DNA of 64,000 bases from Agathobaculum sp. Marseille-P7918 (lineage in GTDB: Bacteria > Bacillota > Clostridia > Oscillospirales > Butyricicoccaceae), in assembly GCF_900625105.1 (NCBI RefSeq), contig NZ_UYYD01000007.1:1-64000 (forward strand), in the 5' to 3' direction. Each line of letters begins with the position of its first letter. The stretch's first letter is position 1. Below the pieces are notes generated by a model. It was not told the origin of the DNA, did no database searches, and was given only the letters and a program-made list of their open reading frames with translations. The position numbers and the translations under genes are program-made. This document shows, piece after piece, positions 56,178-64,000 of the stretch.

Positions 56178-57884
56178 ATGAAAAGGCGGTCTCTAAGCGC
56201 TTTTGCGTTGGGATTATTTGTATTTTTGTCCATCATGCCAGTCGCTTTTTCGCTCATCTACTTTTCGCTGAATATCTCCCAGCAAATGAAGTCTTCCGCC
56301 GAAGATACGGCGGATTTTTATCTATCTCAAGCGATGAAACGAACCGATCTGACCATCAACGCGCTGCGCAACAGCACCTATTATATGGTCAGCAACCGTA
56401 CCGTCCGCGATATCATGCAGGCTGATGTGGCACCGGATGCCGTTACGCGGCGTCAAATAGAGGATGACCTCAGCCGTATGCTGATGTATAATTCCGCATG
56501 GATGCAGGACTGCCTGACCGGCGTCTGCATTTTCAAGGACGACCGCCGGTTTCTGACCATGTTCCGCAGCAGTATTTACTCTGCCTCGACGCAGCGCATC
56601 CGCGCGGTATACGAACAGCTCAAGGACAAAAACTCGATCACTTCTCTGGAAGTGTTTCCGGAGTACCCTTCTTATGCCTATTGCATTTCGGACTACATTG
56701 ATCTGGACACCATGGAACCGCTCGGCAAAATCCTGTTCGAGATCGATCCCCAACAGCTGATGCAAAGCGAATTTCTGACGTCCCTTTACCCCAGCGCGTC
56801 CATTCTTCTGGTCAACGGCGACGGTAAGGTCCTGTACACCTCCTTTGAAAATACGCAGCAGCAGTCCTTTGCCGTCGGGGATACCGTCTCGGATCTGTCC
56901 AGCCGTTCCAGCAAACAGTTTCTGGTGCAGAACTTCTGCCCCAGCGGTAACATCTCCGCCTATGTGCTCATTCCATACGACGAGATTCTCGCCCCGATCC
57001 GCGATATCCTCTATTTCTATTCCGGTTATGTGATCCTCGCCTTGCTCATCACCCTGATCGCGGGTTTGAGTTTTTATCACTTGCTCACCCGCCCGCTCCG
57101 CCGCATGATCGGTTCCATGAACCAGATGGCGGCCGGCGATCTCTCCGTGCGCATGGAGGATTCCTCCTATCAGGAAACTGAAAGCATCATCCACGCCTTC
57201 AACGGCATGGCCGACCGGCTGGAAGAGCTGTTTCAGGAGGTATACGACAAGGGCAGACTGCTGCGGGATGCGGAATTCAAGCTGCTGGAATCCCAGATCA
57301 GCCCCCACTTTATTTTCAATGTGCTTGAAACCATCAACATGCGCTGCATGGTGGCCGGACAGCCGGAAATCAGCCATATGGTGACCAATCTGGCGCAGCT
57401 GCTGCGCTCCAATATTCTTTATAAAAACCAGCAGAAAGTGACCTATGCGCAGGAACTGCGCTATGTGAAGTACTATCTCGAGCTGCAAAAAGAACGGTTT
57501 GGCGACCAGTTGATCTACGAAGTCAGTTACGAGGAGGACATTCTGCAATACTATCTTCCCAAATTGACCATACAGCCGCTGGTGGAAAACAGCGTCACCC
57601 ACGGATTGGAGAACAAACGCGGCGGCGGTTCGGTACGAGTCTGGATCTGGGAGGAAAGCGACGCGATCCATGTACAGGTCGTCGATGACGGCATCGGCTT
57701 TGACACCGCAGCCGTCCCCCTGTCGGATACCGGCACGGATTCGCACAACAACATCGCTTTATCCAACATCCACCGACGGATTCGGCTGCTGTACGGCAAA
57801 GAATACGGTCTGCAAATCCACAGCACGCCCGGCAAGGGCACCGAAGCCTTGCTGACGCTGCCGCATGACACATCCAACGTATGA
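56178..57884 (+). CDS. YesM-like sensor histidine kinase
   Basis: 568 residues; AAGGAGGAATTGA upstream. A membrane segment (about 10-30), a long external domain, a second segment (about 272-296), HAMP (about 297-355), then the His_kinase segment FKLLESQISPHFIFNVLETI (His near 377) and an HATPase domain (IQPLVENSVTHGLENKRGGGSVRV; DDGIGFD; LSNIHRRIRLLYG). This is the LytS/YesM type usually paired with AraC-type regulators. Probably senses the sugar or its binding protein. Confidence 0.94.
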   Translation: MKRRSLSAFALGLFVFLSIMPVAFSLIYFSLNISQQMKSSAEDTADFYLSQAMKRTDLTINALRNSTYYMVSNRTVRDIMQADVAPDAVTRRQIEDDLSRMLMYNSAWMQDCLTGVCIFKDDRRFLTMFRSSIYSASTQRIRAVYEQLKDKNSITSLEVFPEYPSYAYCISDYIDLDTMEPLGKILFEIDPQQLMQSEFLTSLYPSASILLVNGDGKVLYTSFENTQQQSFAVGDTVSDLSSRSSKQFLVQNFCPSGNISAYVLIPYDEILAPIRDILYFYSGYVILALLITLIAGLSFYHLLTRPLRRMIGSMNQMAAGDLSVRMEDSSYQETESIIHAFNGMADRLEELFQEVYDKGRLLRDAEFKLLESQISPHFIFNVLETINMRCMVAGQPEISHMVTNLAQLLRSNILYKNQQKVTYAQELRYVKYYLELQKERFGDQLIYEVSYEEDILQYYLPKLTIQPLVENSVTHGLENKRGGGSVRVWIWEESDAIHVQVVDDGIGFDTAAVPLSDTGTDSHNNIALSNIHRRIRLLYGKEYGLQIHSTPGKGTEALLTLPHDTSNV

Positions 57885-57908
57885 TTCGCATAATATAGAG
57901 GGATTTTT

Positions 57909-59516
57909 ATGCTCAAAGTTTTGATTGTTGACAATGAAGCCGTCATCCGTCACGGACTGATGCATTGTATCGACTGGAATGCATTGGGCTGCGAAGTGGC
58001 CGCAGAAGTCCGTGACGGCACGGAAGCGTTCGAATGCATCCCGGACGTGCAGCCCGATATCATCATCAGCGATATCCGCATGCCGGGCATGGACGGCATG
58101 CAGCTTGCCGAACGGGTTTCCGTTACCTATCCGAACATCAAAATCATTATCCTGACCGGATTTCCTGATTTTGAATACGCGCAAAAGGCCATCCAATATC
58201 ATGTGGTGGATTTCGTGCTCAAACCCACCTCTATCGAACAGCTCACCAACGCGGTGCGCAAAGCCATCCAAATGATCCATCAGGAAGAGCAGCAGCGTGA
58301 ACTGTACCGCACCATTCAGGCGCAGTCCGAACAGAACCTGCAGCTGGAGCAAAGCATCCTGCTGCGCGACCTGATCCAAAACGAACACCTGTCCGAAGCC
58401 TTCATCAGCAAGCGCACCGCACAGAGCGGACTGGACTTGCAGCAGTATTACATCCTGCTTTTCCATGTCGAACCCGATCAGGACGCCGACCCGGATTTCT
58501 CCTCCTGTCTGGACGAAGCCCGGAAAATCCTGGGCAAATGTCTTGCCGCTTGCAAGCTCTATTCCGTGCCCGCCGGCGAAAAGTCCTGCTATATCGTCGT
58601 CAACGTGCCGGATGACCGGAGCATCATCGGCGCCTGCAAGGAAACCGCGGCCATCGTCCGCAACCTGACCCGCGCCATCCTGAGCATCGGCATCAGCCTG
58701 CTGCACAACGGGCCGTTTGAGGTGCATCAGGCTGCGCGCGAGGCAAAAAGCGCGCAGAAATTCGCGGAATACAACACCGATCTGCAAGTAACCTCTTATG
58801 AAGACCTGCCGCAGACCGGTGCGGAAACGCTGGAGCATATCACACAGGACCTCAAGCTTCTGAAGGCCGCGATCGAAAACCAGAATCTCTCCGTCTCACA
58901 GTCGCTTTTGCATTCGCTTTTCCAGTATATCCGCCAATGCCGCCTGCCGTTTAACGAGATCCGCGGCATCTGCATCTATATTTATAACTTCTGCATCGGC
59001 CCATTGTTTCTGCACAAAGCGGAAAGCTGCGTGGCCTCGCTCGTCTCCATCGAAGATATTCTGGACGGCCAGAACATCGACGGTATCGAATCGCGGCTGT
59101 CCGAATTTCTCGACAGTTGCCTGGAACTGGCCAACTGCAACCCGGAAAAACTGGACCATTTGGTGCTCACCATCAAAAATTATATCGACGAGCACTATGC
59201 GGACAATATTTCTCTGGAGATGCTGGCAGGCGTCGTACACTTAAGCCCCAGCTATCTGAGCAAGCTGTTCAAAAAGGAGCTGGGCGAAAACATCAGCACC
59301 TATCTGCAAAACGTCCGCATCGAAAAGGCGAAAATGCTGCTGCAAAACACCTCCATGAAATCCTACGAGGTGGCGGAAGCCGTCGGCATTTCCAACCCGA
59401 TCTATTTCTCCCGCATTTTCAAGCGGGCCACCGGCATCAAACCCAAGGATTACAAAAACGCCATCAGCCACAAAAATGCCGCATCCGATTCGCCCTCCAC
59501 ACCGGATGAACCATAA
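57909..59516 (+). CDS. YesN-like AraC-family response regulator
   Basis: 535 residues, 24 bases after the kinase gene. Receiver domain: IVDNEAVIRHG, phosphoacceptor D55 in PDIIISDIRMPGMDG, LTGFPDF, LKPTSIEQL. The middle is a long linker. C-terminal AraC-type helix-turn-helix (about 425-520): IDEHYADNISLEMLAGVVHLSPSYLSKLFKKELGENISTYLQNVRIEKAKMLLQNTSMKSYEVAEAVGISNPIYFSRIFKRATGIKPKDYK. It likely activates the divergent ABC operon. Confidence 0.95.
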   Translation: MLKVLIVDNEAVIRHGLMHCIDWNALGCEVAAEVRDGTEAFECIPDVQPDIIISDIRMPGMDGMQLAERVSVTYPNIKIIILTGFPDFEYAQKAIQYHVVDFVLKPTSIEQLTNAVRKAIQMIHQEEQQRELYRTIQAQSEQNLQLEQSILLRDLIQNEHLSEAFISKRTAQSGLDLQQYYILLFHVEPDQDADPDFSSCLDEARKILGKCLAACKLYSVPAGEKSCYIVVNVPDDRSIIGACKETAAIVRNLTRAILSIGISLLHNGPFEVHQAAREAKSAQKFAEYNTDLQVTSYEDLPQTGAETLEHITQDLKLLKAAIENQNLSVSQSLLHSLFQYIRQCRLPFNEIRGICIYIYNFCIGPLFLHKAESCVASLVSIEDILDGQNIDGIESRLSEFLDSCLELANCNPEKLDHLVLTIKNYIDEHYADNISLEMLAGVVHLSPSYLSKLFKKELGENISTYLQNVRIEKAKMLLQNTSMKSYEVAEAVGISNPIYFSRIFKRATGIKPKDYKNAISHKNAASDSPSTPDEP

Positions 59517-59517
59517 G

Positions 59518-59550
59518 AAAAGCTCCTGATGCAAACTGCATCAGGAGCTT
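59518..59550 (+). terminator. Terminator of the two-component operon
   Basis: AAGCTCCTGATGCA pairs with TGCATCAGGAGCTT around AAC, followed by TTCTTTTT. Confidence 0.88.
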
Positions 59551-59583
59551 TTCTTTTTCACTTGTCGCCCACTCTCCGGATAG

Positions 59584-59613
59584 AAAGACGGGCGATTTGC
59601 ATCGCCCGTCTTT
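59584..59613 (-). terminator. Terminator of the PIG-L/SLH gene
   Basis: AAAGACGGGCGAT (59584-59596), loop TTGC, ATCGCCCGTCTTT (59601-59613); 17 bases past the stop at 59631 on the minus strand. Confidence 0.85.
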
Positions 59614-59630
59614 CGAGAAAGGAGAGAGAA

Positions 59631-62600
59631 TCAGAGTGCCTGCTGGAAACGCATCAGCACAGAAGCTACCTCGGCGCGGGTAGCGGTACCCTGCGGTGCC
59701 AGTTCTGTGTTGCTGCGGCCAGAGATCAGGCCTTCTGCAACCGTCCATGCGAAGGGAGCCTTTGCATATGCAGATACTTCGGACGCATCCGCAAACGCAT
59801 TCAGCGACGCGCTCTTGGAAACATCATAGCCCTTGTACTCTGCATAGCGGTACAGGATCGCTGCCATCTGCTCACGCGTGATGTTGTTATCCGGTGCAAA
59901 CTGGGTTGCGGAAACACCGTTTACGATGTTCTTCTCCGCCGCCCATGCAACTGCCTCTGCGTACCACGCATTGGCTGCCACATCGGTGAACGAGCTGGAA
60001 GCGGCATGCTTTGCGCCTTCCATACGGTAGAGAACGGTAACCAGCATCGCGCGGGTCATGCTGCTGTCCGGCGCGAACTTGGTATCGGATACGCCGTTGA
60101 ACAGATCGTTTTCGACGACGTAGCAGATCGCATCCTTGCCCCAGTGATTCTGGATATCGGTGAACGCTGCGCACTTATGGCCTTCGGTGTCCACCTTCGC
60201 GAAGGTAACGACGACCTTGTCGCCGGTCTTCAGGTTGGCAACCTGCGTTACAGCGCCCTTGGAAGTGCCGTTTACGGTGACGTCCTTGACCTCATAGCCG
60301 GCGTCCGGCTTGATGGTCAGGGTCTTGCCGTCGCTCGAGAGCGTCGCGGAGCCGCCGGTGCCCGTCGAGATCGAGGGCTTCTGCACGGTAACGGACGAAC
60401 CGCCGCCGCTGCTGCTGGAACCGCCGGAGCTGCTGCCGCTGCCGGAGCCGGAGCCGCTGCCGTCGTCCGGATCTTCGGTCACACCGACATTACCGGAGCC
60501 TTCGGTGCCCATCGAGATCAGGTTTGCATACAGCTTGTACGCACCCGGGGTGAGTGCCTGCAGCTGACGATCCCAAACCACTGCGCTGTAAGTGTAGTGG
60601 CCGCCGTTTTCCATTTCCTTGTACAGGATCGCAGGACGCATCTCGCCTTCCGGATCCTGGCCTTCAAACAGTACGGTGTAGCCCAGTGCTTCCATGGCCT
60701 CTACCTGGCCGGCTGCTGCCGTGCCCGGAGTCCATTCGCAGCGCTGCTGGGTCCAGCCGTCCCAGATCGAGGACTGGGAGAGCTCGCCGTCGCGCTCGAG
60801 GTCGATCTTGTTGATGCCGGTGTAGAACGGAGTCTCCGCCGCTGCATCGCTGACATAAACGTCGCAGTCTTCCTTGTTGATGTTGGAGTTGCCCAGCGTG
60901 AACGGAACCGGTGCAAACGGCATCATGCCGTCCTGCTTCCAGTTCTGATAATGCAGAACCAGGTTGCCGCCTGCGTTTGCATAATCCAGCAGGTTCTGCA
61001 TCGCGCTGCGCAGTGCGCTGCTGACCGGGCTCTGATCCGCCAGTGCGGTCTTGCCGATGATGATGGTGTCAAACTGCTGCGCCAGTTCCGCACCCGACTT
61101 GGTGATGTCGGCAGTGGTCAGTTCCTTGAGGTTTGCGTCCGCCTTAGCGGTGGAAGAATACATGCCGCGGATGTAATCGTATACGAAGTCGTCGCTGCCG
61201 CCCTTGAGGAAGCCGATGCGGATATCGTCGGTCGGGAGCTGATACTCAGCTACGGTCACATTCTGGACTGCCTTCTTGTAGTAGTTCTGGGTGTTGATAT
61301 GGTCATAGTCAATGACCTGATAGCCTTCCGAGAACGCCTCGCCATCGGGCAGGGTCGCGGTTACTACCAGAGCAGTGCCCTTGTCCTTGTACGCCGCCGG
61401 AACAGTCACATCCAGAGTGACGGAAACGGTCTGGTTCTCCGAGGACATGGAGACCGTCTTGGAGGAAACCTTGATGCCGGAGGAAGCGTCTTCCGGTGCC
61501 GCGGTCACGGTGACTTCACCGGTCGCGCCCGGAATGTTGTTGCGGATGACAACGTCAATCGTGCTGTTGATATCCTTGCCGGTGTACTTGAGCATGGAGG
61601 ACTCATTGTTGACCGTCAGGGACAGCTTGGGAACGACGCGCATTTCCGGCTCGCCTTCGATGGAGTACGACACATTGTCGCTTTCCGCCGTCAGTTCCGC
61701 ACGGATCGGGGAATGAGAGTACGGATCGGTCGGGTTGACCGTCACGCCGAAATCAATGTCTTCATATGCGTTCTGGTTCTTGATCATCGCAGCCGTCATC
61801 TTGGCGGGGTCCTGATGATCTTCCACACCTGCCAGCGCCGGGGTATTCGGGGTCGCGCCTTCTACCACGCCGCCGTTCGGGTACGCATCGTTGGTGTACG
61901 GCTCGTCGTACGGTGCATTGTACGGGCCGGTGTATTCCTTATAGCTCTCCGGTACGGTTACTTCACAGACGAACTTCTTGCCGGCAACCTTGCCGTTGGA
62001 GCGAACGTCGGTTGCGGGCTGTTCATTTGCAATCGACCAGCCGGACGGCAGAACCAGCAGATCGCTGATCGAGCTCGGCAGAACCACATCGTCGCCGCTT
62101 GCGTTGCGCGCCCATGCGGTTGCCGTGACCGTTACGGTCTGCCCAGGAACTACGTCGGTGTCGTTGACACTGATGTCGATATCAATCGCATAGATTTCCT
62201 TGAGCACGGTGGTGATGTGTTCGCGGATGCGGCGGGCATATTCCAGATTGTCCGCATCGTCTGCACTCAGATTTGCTTCGATCACATCCAGCGCCTTCAG
62301 GGCGGTGGTCAGCTTGTCCGCGTTGGCCGTGACGTTCTTGGTGCTGAACTCATCCTGGAACTCGTTCAGGTTATCCACCAGAGTCTTGACCGCGGTATCC
62401 GGCGTGATCGTATAAACATCGCCGCGTGCCTGCGGTACGCTCAGTGCAACAGGCGTATCACCGGTGTCTTCCGAAGTCTCGATATCATTTTCAACGGGTT
62501 CGGCAGGCTGTTCCGAAACCTCGCCATCATTCTCGACGGGTTCGGCAGGCTCTTCCGAAATCTCGCCATCGTTCTCGGCGGGTTCGGCAGGCTCTTCCGG

Positions 62601-63785
62601 AATCTCGCCATCGGTCTCGGTGGGTTCAGCAGGCTCTTCCGAAACCTCGCCATCGGTCTCGGCGGGTTCAGCGGTCTCTTCCGGAACCTCGCTGACCTCT
62701 TGCTCTGCCGGGAGCACATCCTGTGCATCCAGCTGATCGTCAACGGTCATGTACGAAATCGAGCCGGTGCCCAGCGGATCCCAATCGTCGATATCCACAA
62801 CATCCAGGCCGCCGAAAATGGTGGAGCTGAAGTCGCCGGATACATCCGCGCCGGGCGCGGCTTTCTTCAGGATATAATTGCGATCGGATTCGCCCTTGGT
62901 CGGCGTGCCGATCATCTTCTGGCACTTGTGCATGTTGCGGCCGAGAACGCCCCACTCGTCATAGCTCATGCCGAGAATCGGGTCATACTCGCCCAGATCG
63001 AGCACCAGATCGGAATCGGTTGCGTTTTTCGAGGATTTCTCACCGACTGCCGTGAACTCATCCGGATAGGCGTTGAGCAGGCTCTGGCTCGGCGTGGTGG
63101 AGAAGAATTTCTGTACCTGCCATGCCTCCAGCTCGGAGCCGTCCTCATCATAAATCGTATAGGAGTCATCCGCCGCCAGATCGATCGCGTATTCGATCAA
63201 CCAGCCGACTGCACGGTGCTGGCCGTGGTCCGTGTTCGGCGCCTTGTGGTTGGAGAACATGACCTGCGGACGCGTCGAACGGATGATCTTGGCCAGATTG
63301 TAGCCCAGCGCATCAATGCTGTAAATGCCGTCCGAATTGGTGTCCGGATCGCCCAGCAGGGATTCCTTCAAGGAGACCGAATAGCCGAAGTCAACGGCGC
63401 CGCCGTACATCTGTTCCGCCAGATCAAACATACGGGCGGAGTTGAGTTCCTGCGAACGCAGGACGCCCAGCGCGCCATACAATTCTGTACCGATGGAGTT
63501 CTCGCCGCCTTCGCCCCAGTTGATGGTTGTGTAAATGGCGTCGGCGCCTTCCTTGCGGTTGAGATAAACCAGCAGGGAGTTGGTCTCATCGTCAGGATGC
63601 GCACCCACGAAGAGCACACGTTTCAGGCTGTCCAATTGCCCGACGTAGTTGATGGTATCGGTAATACCCTTATCCGGAGCATATTTCAATTCGTTCAGCC
63701 GTGATGCCGAAGCCGTCGGCACCATTGTCGCGAACATTACCGCAGCCATGGTGGATGCAAGCAGCCGTTGGTGTTTTCGTTTCAT
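59631..63785 (-). CDS. SLH-anchored PIG-L-type deacetylase
   Basis: 1384 residues from ATG 63785 (MKRKHQRLLASTMAAVMFAT), with AAAGGAGG upstream; the longer in-frame start at 63944 lacks these. Signal peptide, then a PIG-L (LmbE-like) domain: VGAHPDDETN (zinc ligands His63, Asp66) and, near residue 189, GQHRAVG. A Glu/Pro-rich repeat (about 365-440, near-perfect 14-residue units such as EEPAEPAENDGEI) follows, then an alpha-galactosidase-NEW3-like beta domain (VVPGQTVTVTATAW), a region with IIIGKTALADQ resembling Rossmann-like folds, a Gly/Ser linker, and three SLH domains (FTDIQNHWGKDAICYVVENDL; FTDVAANAWYAEAVAWAAEKN; FADASEVSAYAKAPFAWTVAEG). Predicted to N-deacetylate a GlcNAc-containing surface or host glycan. 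Confidence 0.9.
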   Translation of the reverse strand: MKRKHQRLLASTMAAVMFATMVPTASASRLNELKYAPDKGITDTINYVGQLDSLKRVLFVGAHPDDETNSLLVYLNRKEGADAIYTTINWGEGGENSIGTELYGALGVLRSQELNSARMFDLAEQMYGGAVDFGYSVSLKESLLGDPDTNSDGIYSIDALGYNLAKIIRSTRPQVMFSNHKAPNTDHGQHRAVGWLIEYAIDLAADDSYTIYDEDGSELEAWQVQKFFSTTPSQSLLNAYPDEFTAVGEKSSKNATDSDLVLDLGEYDPILGMSYDEWGVLGRNMHKCQKMIGTPTKGESDRNYILKKAAPGADVSGDFSSTIFGGLDVVDIDDWDPLGTGSISYMTVDDQLDAQDVLPAEQEVSEVPEETAEPAETDGEVSEEPAEPTETDGEIPEEPAEPAENDGEISEEPAEPVENDGEVSEQPAEPVENDIETSEDTGDTPVALSVPQARGDVYTITPDTAVKTLVDNLNEFQDEFSTKNVTANADKLTTALKALDVIEANLSADDADNLEYARRIREHITTVLKEIYAIDIDISVNDTDVVPGQTVTVTATAWARNASGDDVVLPSSISDLLVLPSGWSIANEQPATDVRSNGKVAGKKFVCEVTVPESYKEYTGPYNAPYDEPYTNDAYPNGGVVEGATPNTPALAGVEDHQDPAKMTAAMIKNQNAYEDIDFGVTVNPTDPYSHSPIRAELTAESDNVSYSIEGEPEMRVVPKLSLTVNNESSMLKYTGKDINSTIDVVIRNNIPGATGEVTVTAAPEDASSGIKVSSKTVSMSSENQTVSVTLDVTVPAAYKDKGTALVVTATLPDGEAFSEGYQVIDYDHINTQNYYKKAVQNVTVAEYQLPTDDIRIGFLKGGSDDFVYDYIRGMYSSTAKADANLKELTTADITKSGAELAQQFDTIIIGKTALADQSPVSSALRSAMQNLLDYANAGGNLVLHYQNWKQDGMMPFAPVPFTLGNSNINKEDCDVYVSDAAAETPFYTGINKIDLERDGELSQSSIWDGWTQQRCEWTPGTAAAGQVEAMEALGYTVLFEGQDPEGEMRPAILYKEMENGGHYTYSAVVWDRQLQALTPGAYKLYANLISMGTEGSGNVGVTEDPDDGSGSGSGSGSSSGGSSSSGGGSSVTVQKPSISTGTGGSATLSSDGKTLTIKPDAGYEVKDVTVNGTSKGAVTQVANLKTGDKVVVTFAKVDTEGHKCAAFTDIQNHWGKDAICYVVENDLFNGVSDTKFAPDSSMTRAMLVTVLYRMEGAKHAASSSFTDVAANAWYAEAVAWAAEKNIVNGVSATQFAPDNNITREQMAAILYRYAEYKGYDVSKSASLNAFADASEVSAYAKAPFAWTVAEGLISGRSNTELAPQGTATRAEVASVLMRFQQAL

Positions 63786-63951
63786 AATGACCCTCCTTTT
63801 TATTTTTCCTTTATGGAATCTCAAGTTTTTCCCCGAGCCTCGCCCCTTTCCTTCAACCTTGTGCCTGTTATGACGGGCGCTTGTTGTTTCTTCATTTGTT
63901 TTGAAATTTCTTGCTGCAAAACGGAATGTTTTTCTGGCGTCCATGTTTTTA

Positions 63952-63979
63952 AGTATAATAACAAACCATTCCTTGTCAA
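63952..63979 (-). promoter_or_regulatory. Promoter of the PIG-L/SLH gene
   Basis: TTGACA (63979-63974), 16 bases, TATACT (63957-63952) on the minus strand, giving a leader of about 160 bases to the start at 63785. The leader shows no recognisable regulatory RNA. Confidence 0.6.
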
Positions 63980-64000
63980 TAAGTTCAATTAAGCGCCAAA

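Noticed and set aside
59529-63704. Very long plus-strand ORF (1391 codons) opposite the PIG-L gene
   Set aside because: Shadow; the minus strand has the HPDDE motif, SLH domains and correct start signals.

Overview
The window looks like the chromosome of a GC-rich, Gram-positive, anaerobic Clostridia-type bacterium, most likely an oscillospiran related to gut butyrate producers (inference). The main evidence is a CtsR-McsA-McsB-ClpC stress operon, a butyryl-CoA dehydrogenase/EtfB/EtfA operon, a two-[4Fe-4S] ferredoxin, a MurR/RpiR regulator, a YesM/YesN two-component pair beside a sugar ABC transporter, and many exported proteins with S-layer-homology (SLH) anchors. Most genes have AAGGAGG-like ribosome sites and strong stem-loop/T-tract terminators.

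Layout. 1-8400: two large exported beta-helix/SLH-type proteins on the minus strand; the first runs off the left edge. 8645-11163: a compact plus-strand cassette with a DUF960 protein, a zinc-ribbon amidoligase, a class II glutamine amidotransferase and a tiny frameshifted ORF. 11354-12766: an exported ComEC-like metallo-hydrolase. 12910-18596: an M23 endopeptidase and a leucine-rich/papain-like protein, both SLH-anchored. 19156-25778: a decayed SLH gene followed by an intact relative with an almost identical 3' end. 25893-29188: tRNA-Leu, then fruK, an rmlD-like reductase and a dicarboxylate/amino-acid symporter. 29479-35890: an SLH-anchored phosphoesterase, a MurR/RpiR regulator and a divergent GPH sugar symporter. 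36005-36334: two tRNA-Ser genes separated by a tRNA-like relic. 36385-41016: an ArsC/Spx-like protein, a membrane protein, two ion transporters and a small unknown protein. 41350-45906: the ctsR operon. 46216-49759: ferredoxin and bcd-etfBA. 50111-51757: a 3'-truncated asparagine synthetase. 51611-59516: the sugar ABC transporter with its divergent two-component system. 59631-63785: a PIG-L-type deacetylase carrying SLH domains.

How it fits together. Six exported proteins in the window have visible SLH domains, a seventh probably has them beyond the left edge, and a pseudogene retains an SLH tail. They carry different heads (protease-like, peptidoglycan hydrolase, phosphoesterase, deacetylase, adhesin-like beta-helix), so much of the window builds the cell surface. 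Sugar import (GPH, ABC), FruK and the butyrate electron-transfer operon fit a saccharolytic butyrate fermenter. The most novel-looking parts are the amidoligase/amidotransferase cassette with its possible peptide partner, the structured leader and Rex-like site of the bcd operon, the tRNA-Ser spacer relic, and a large uncharacterised module shared by two surface proteins. All family assignments are from reading motifs; no database search was possible.
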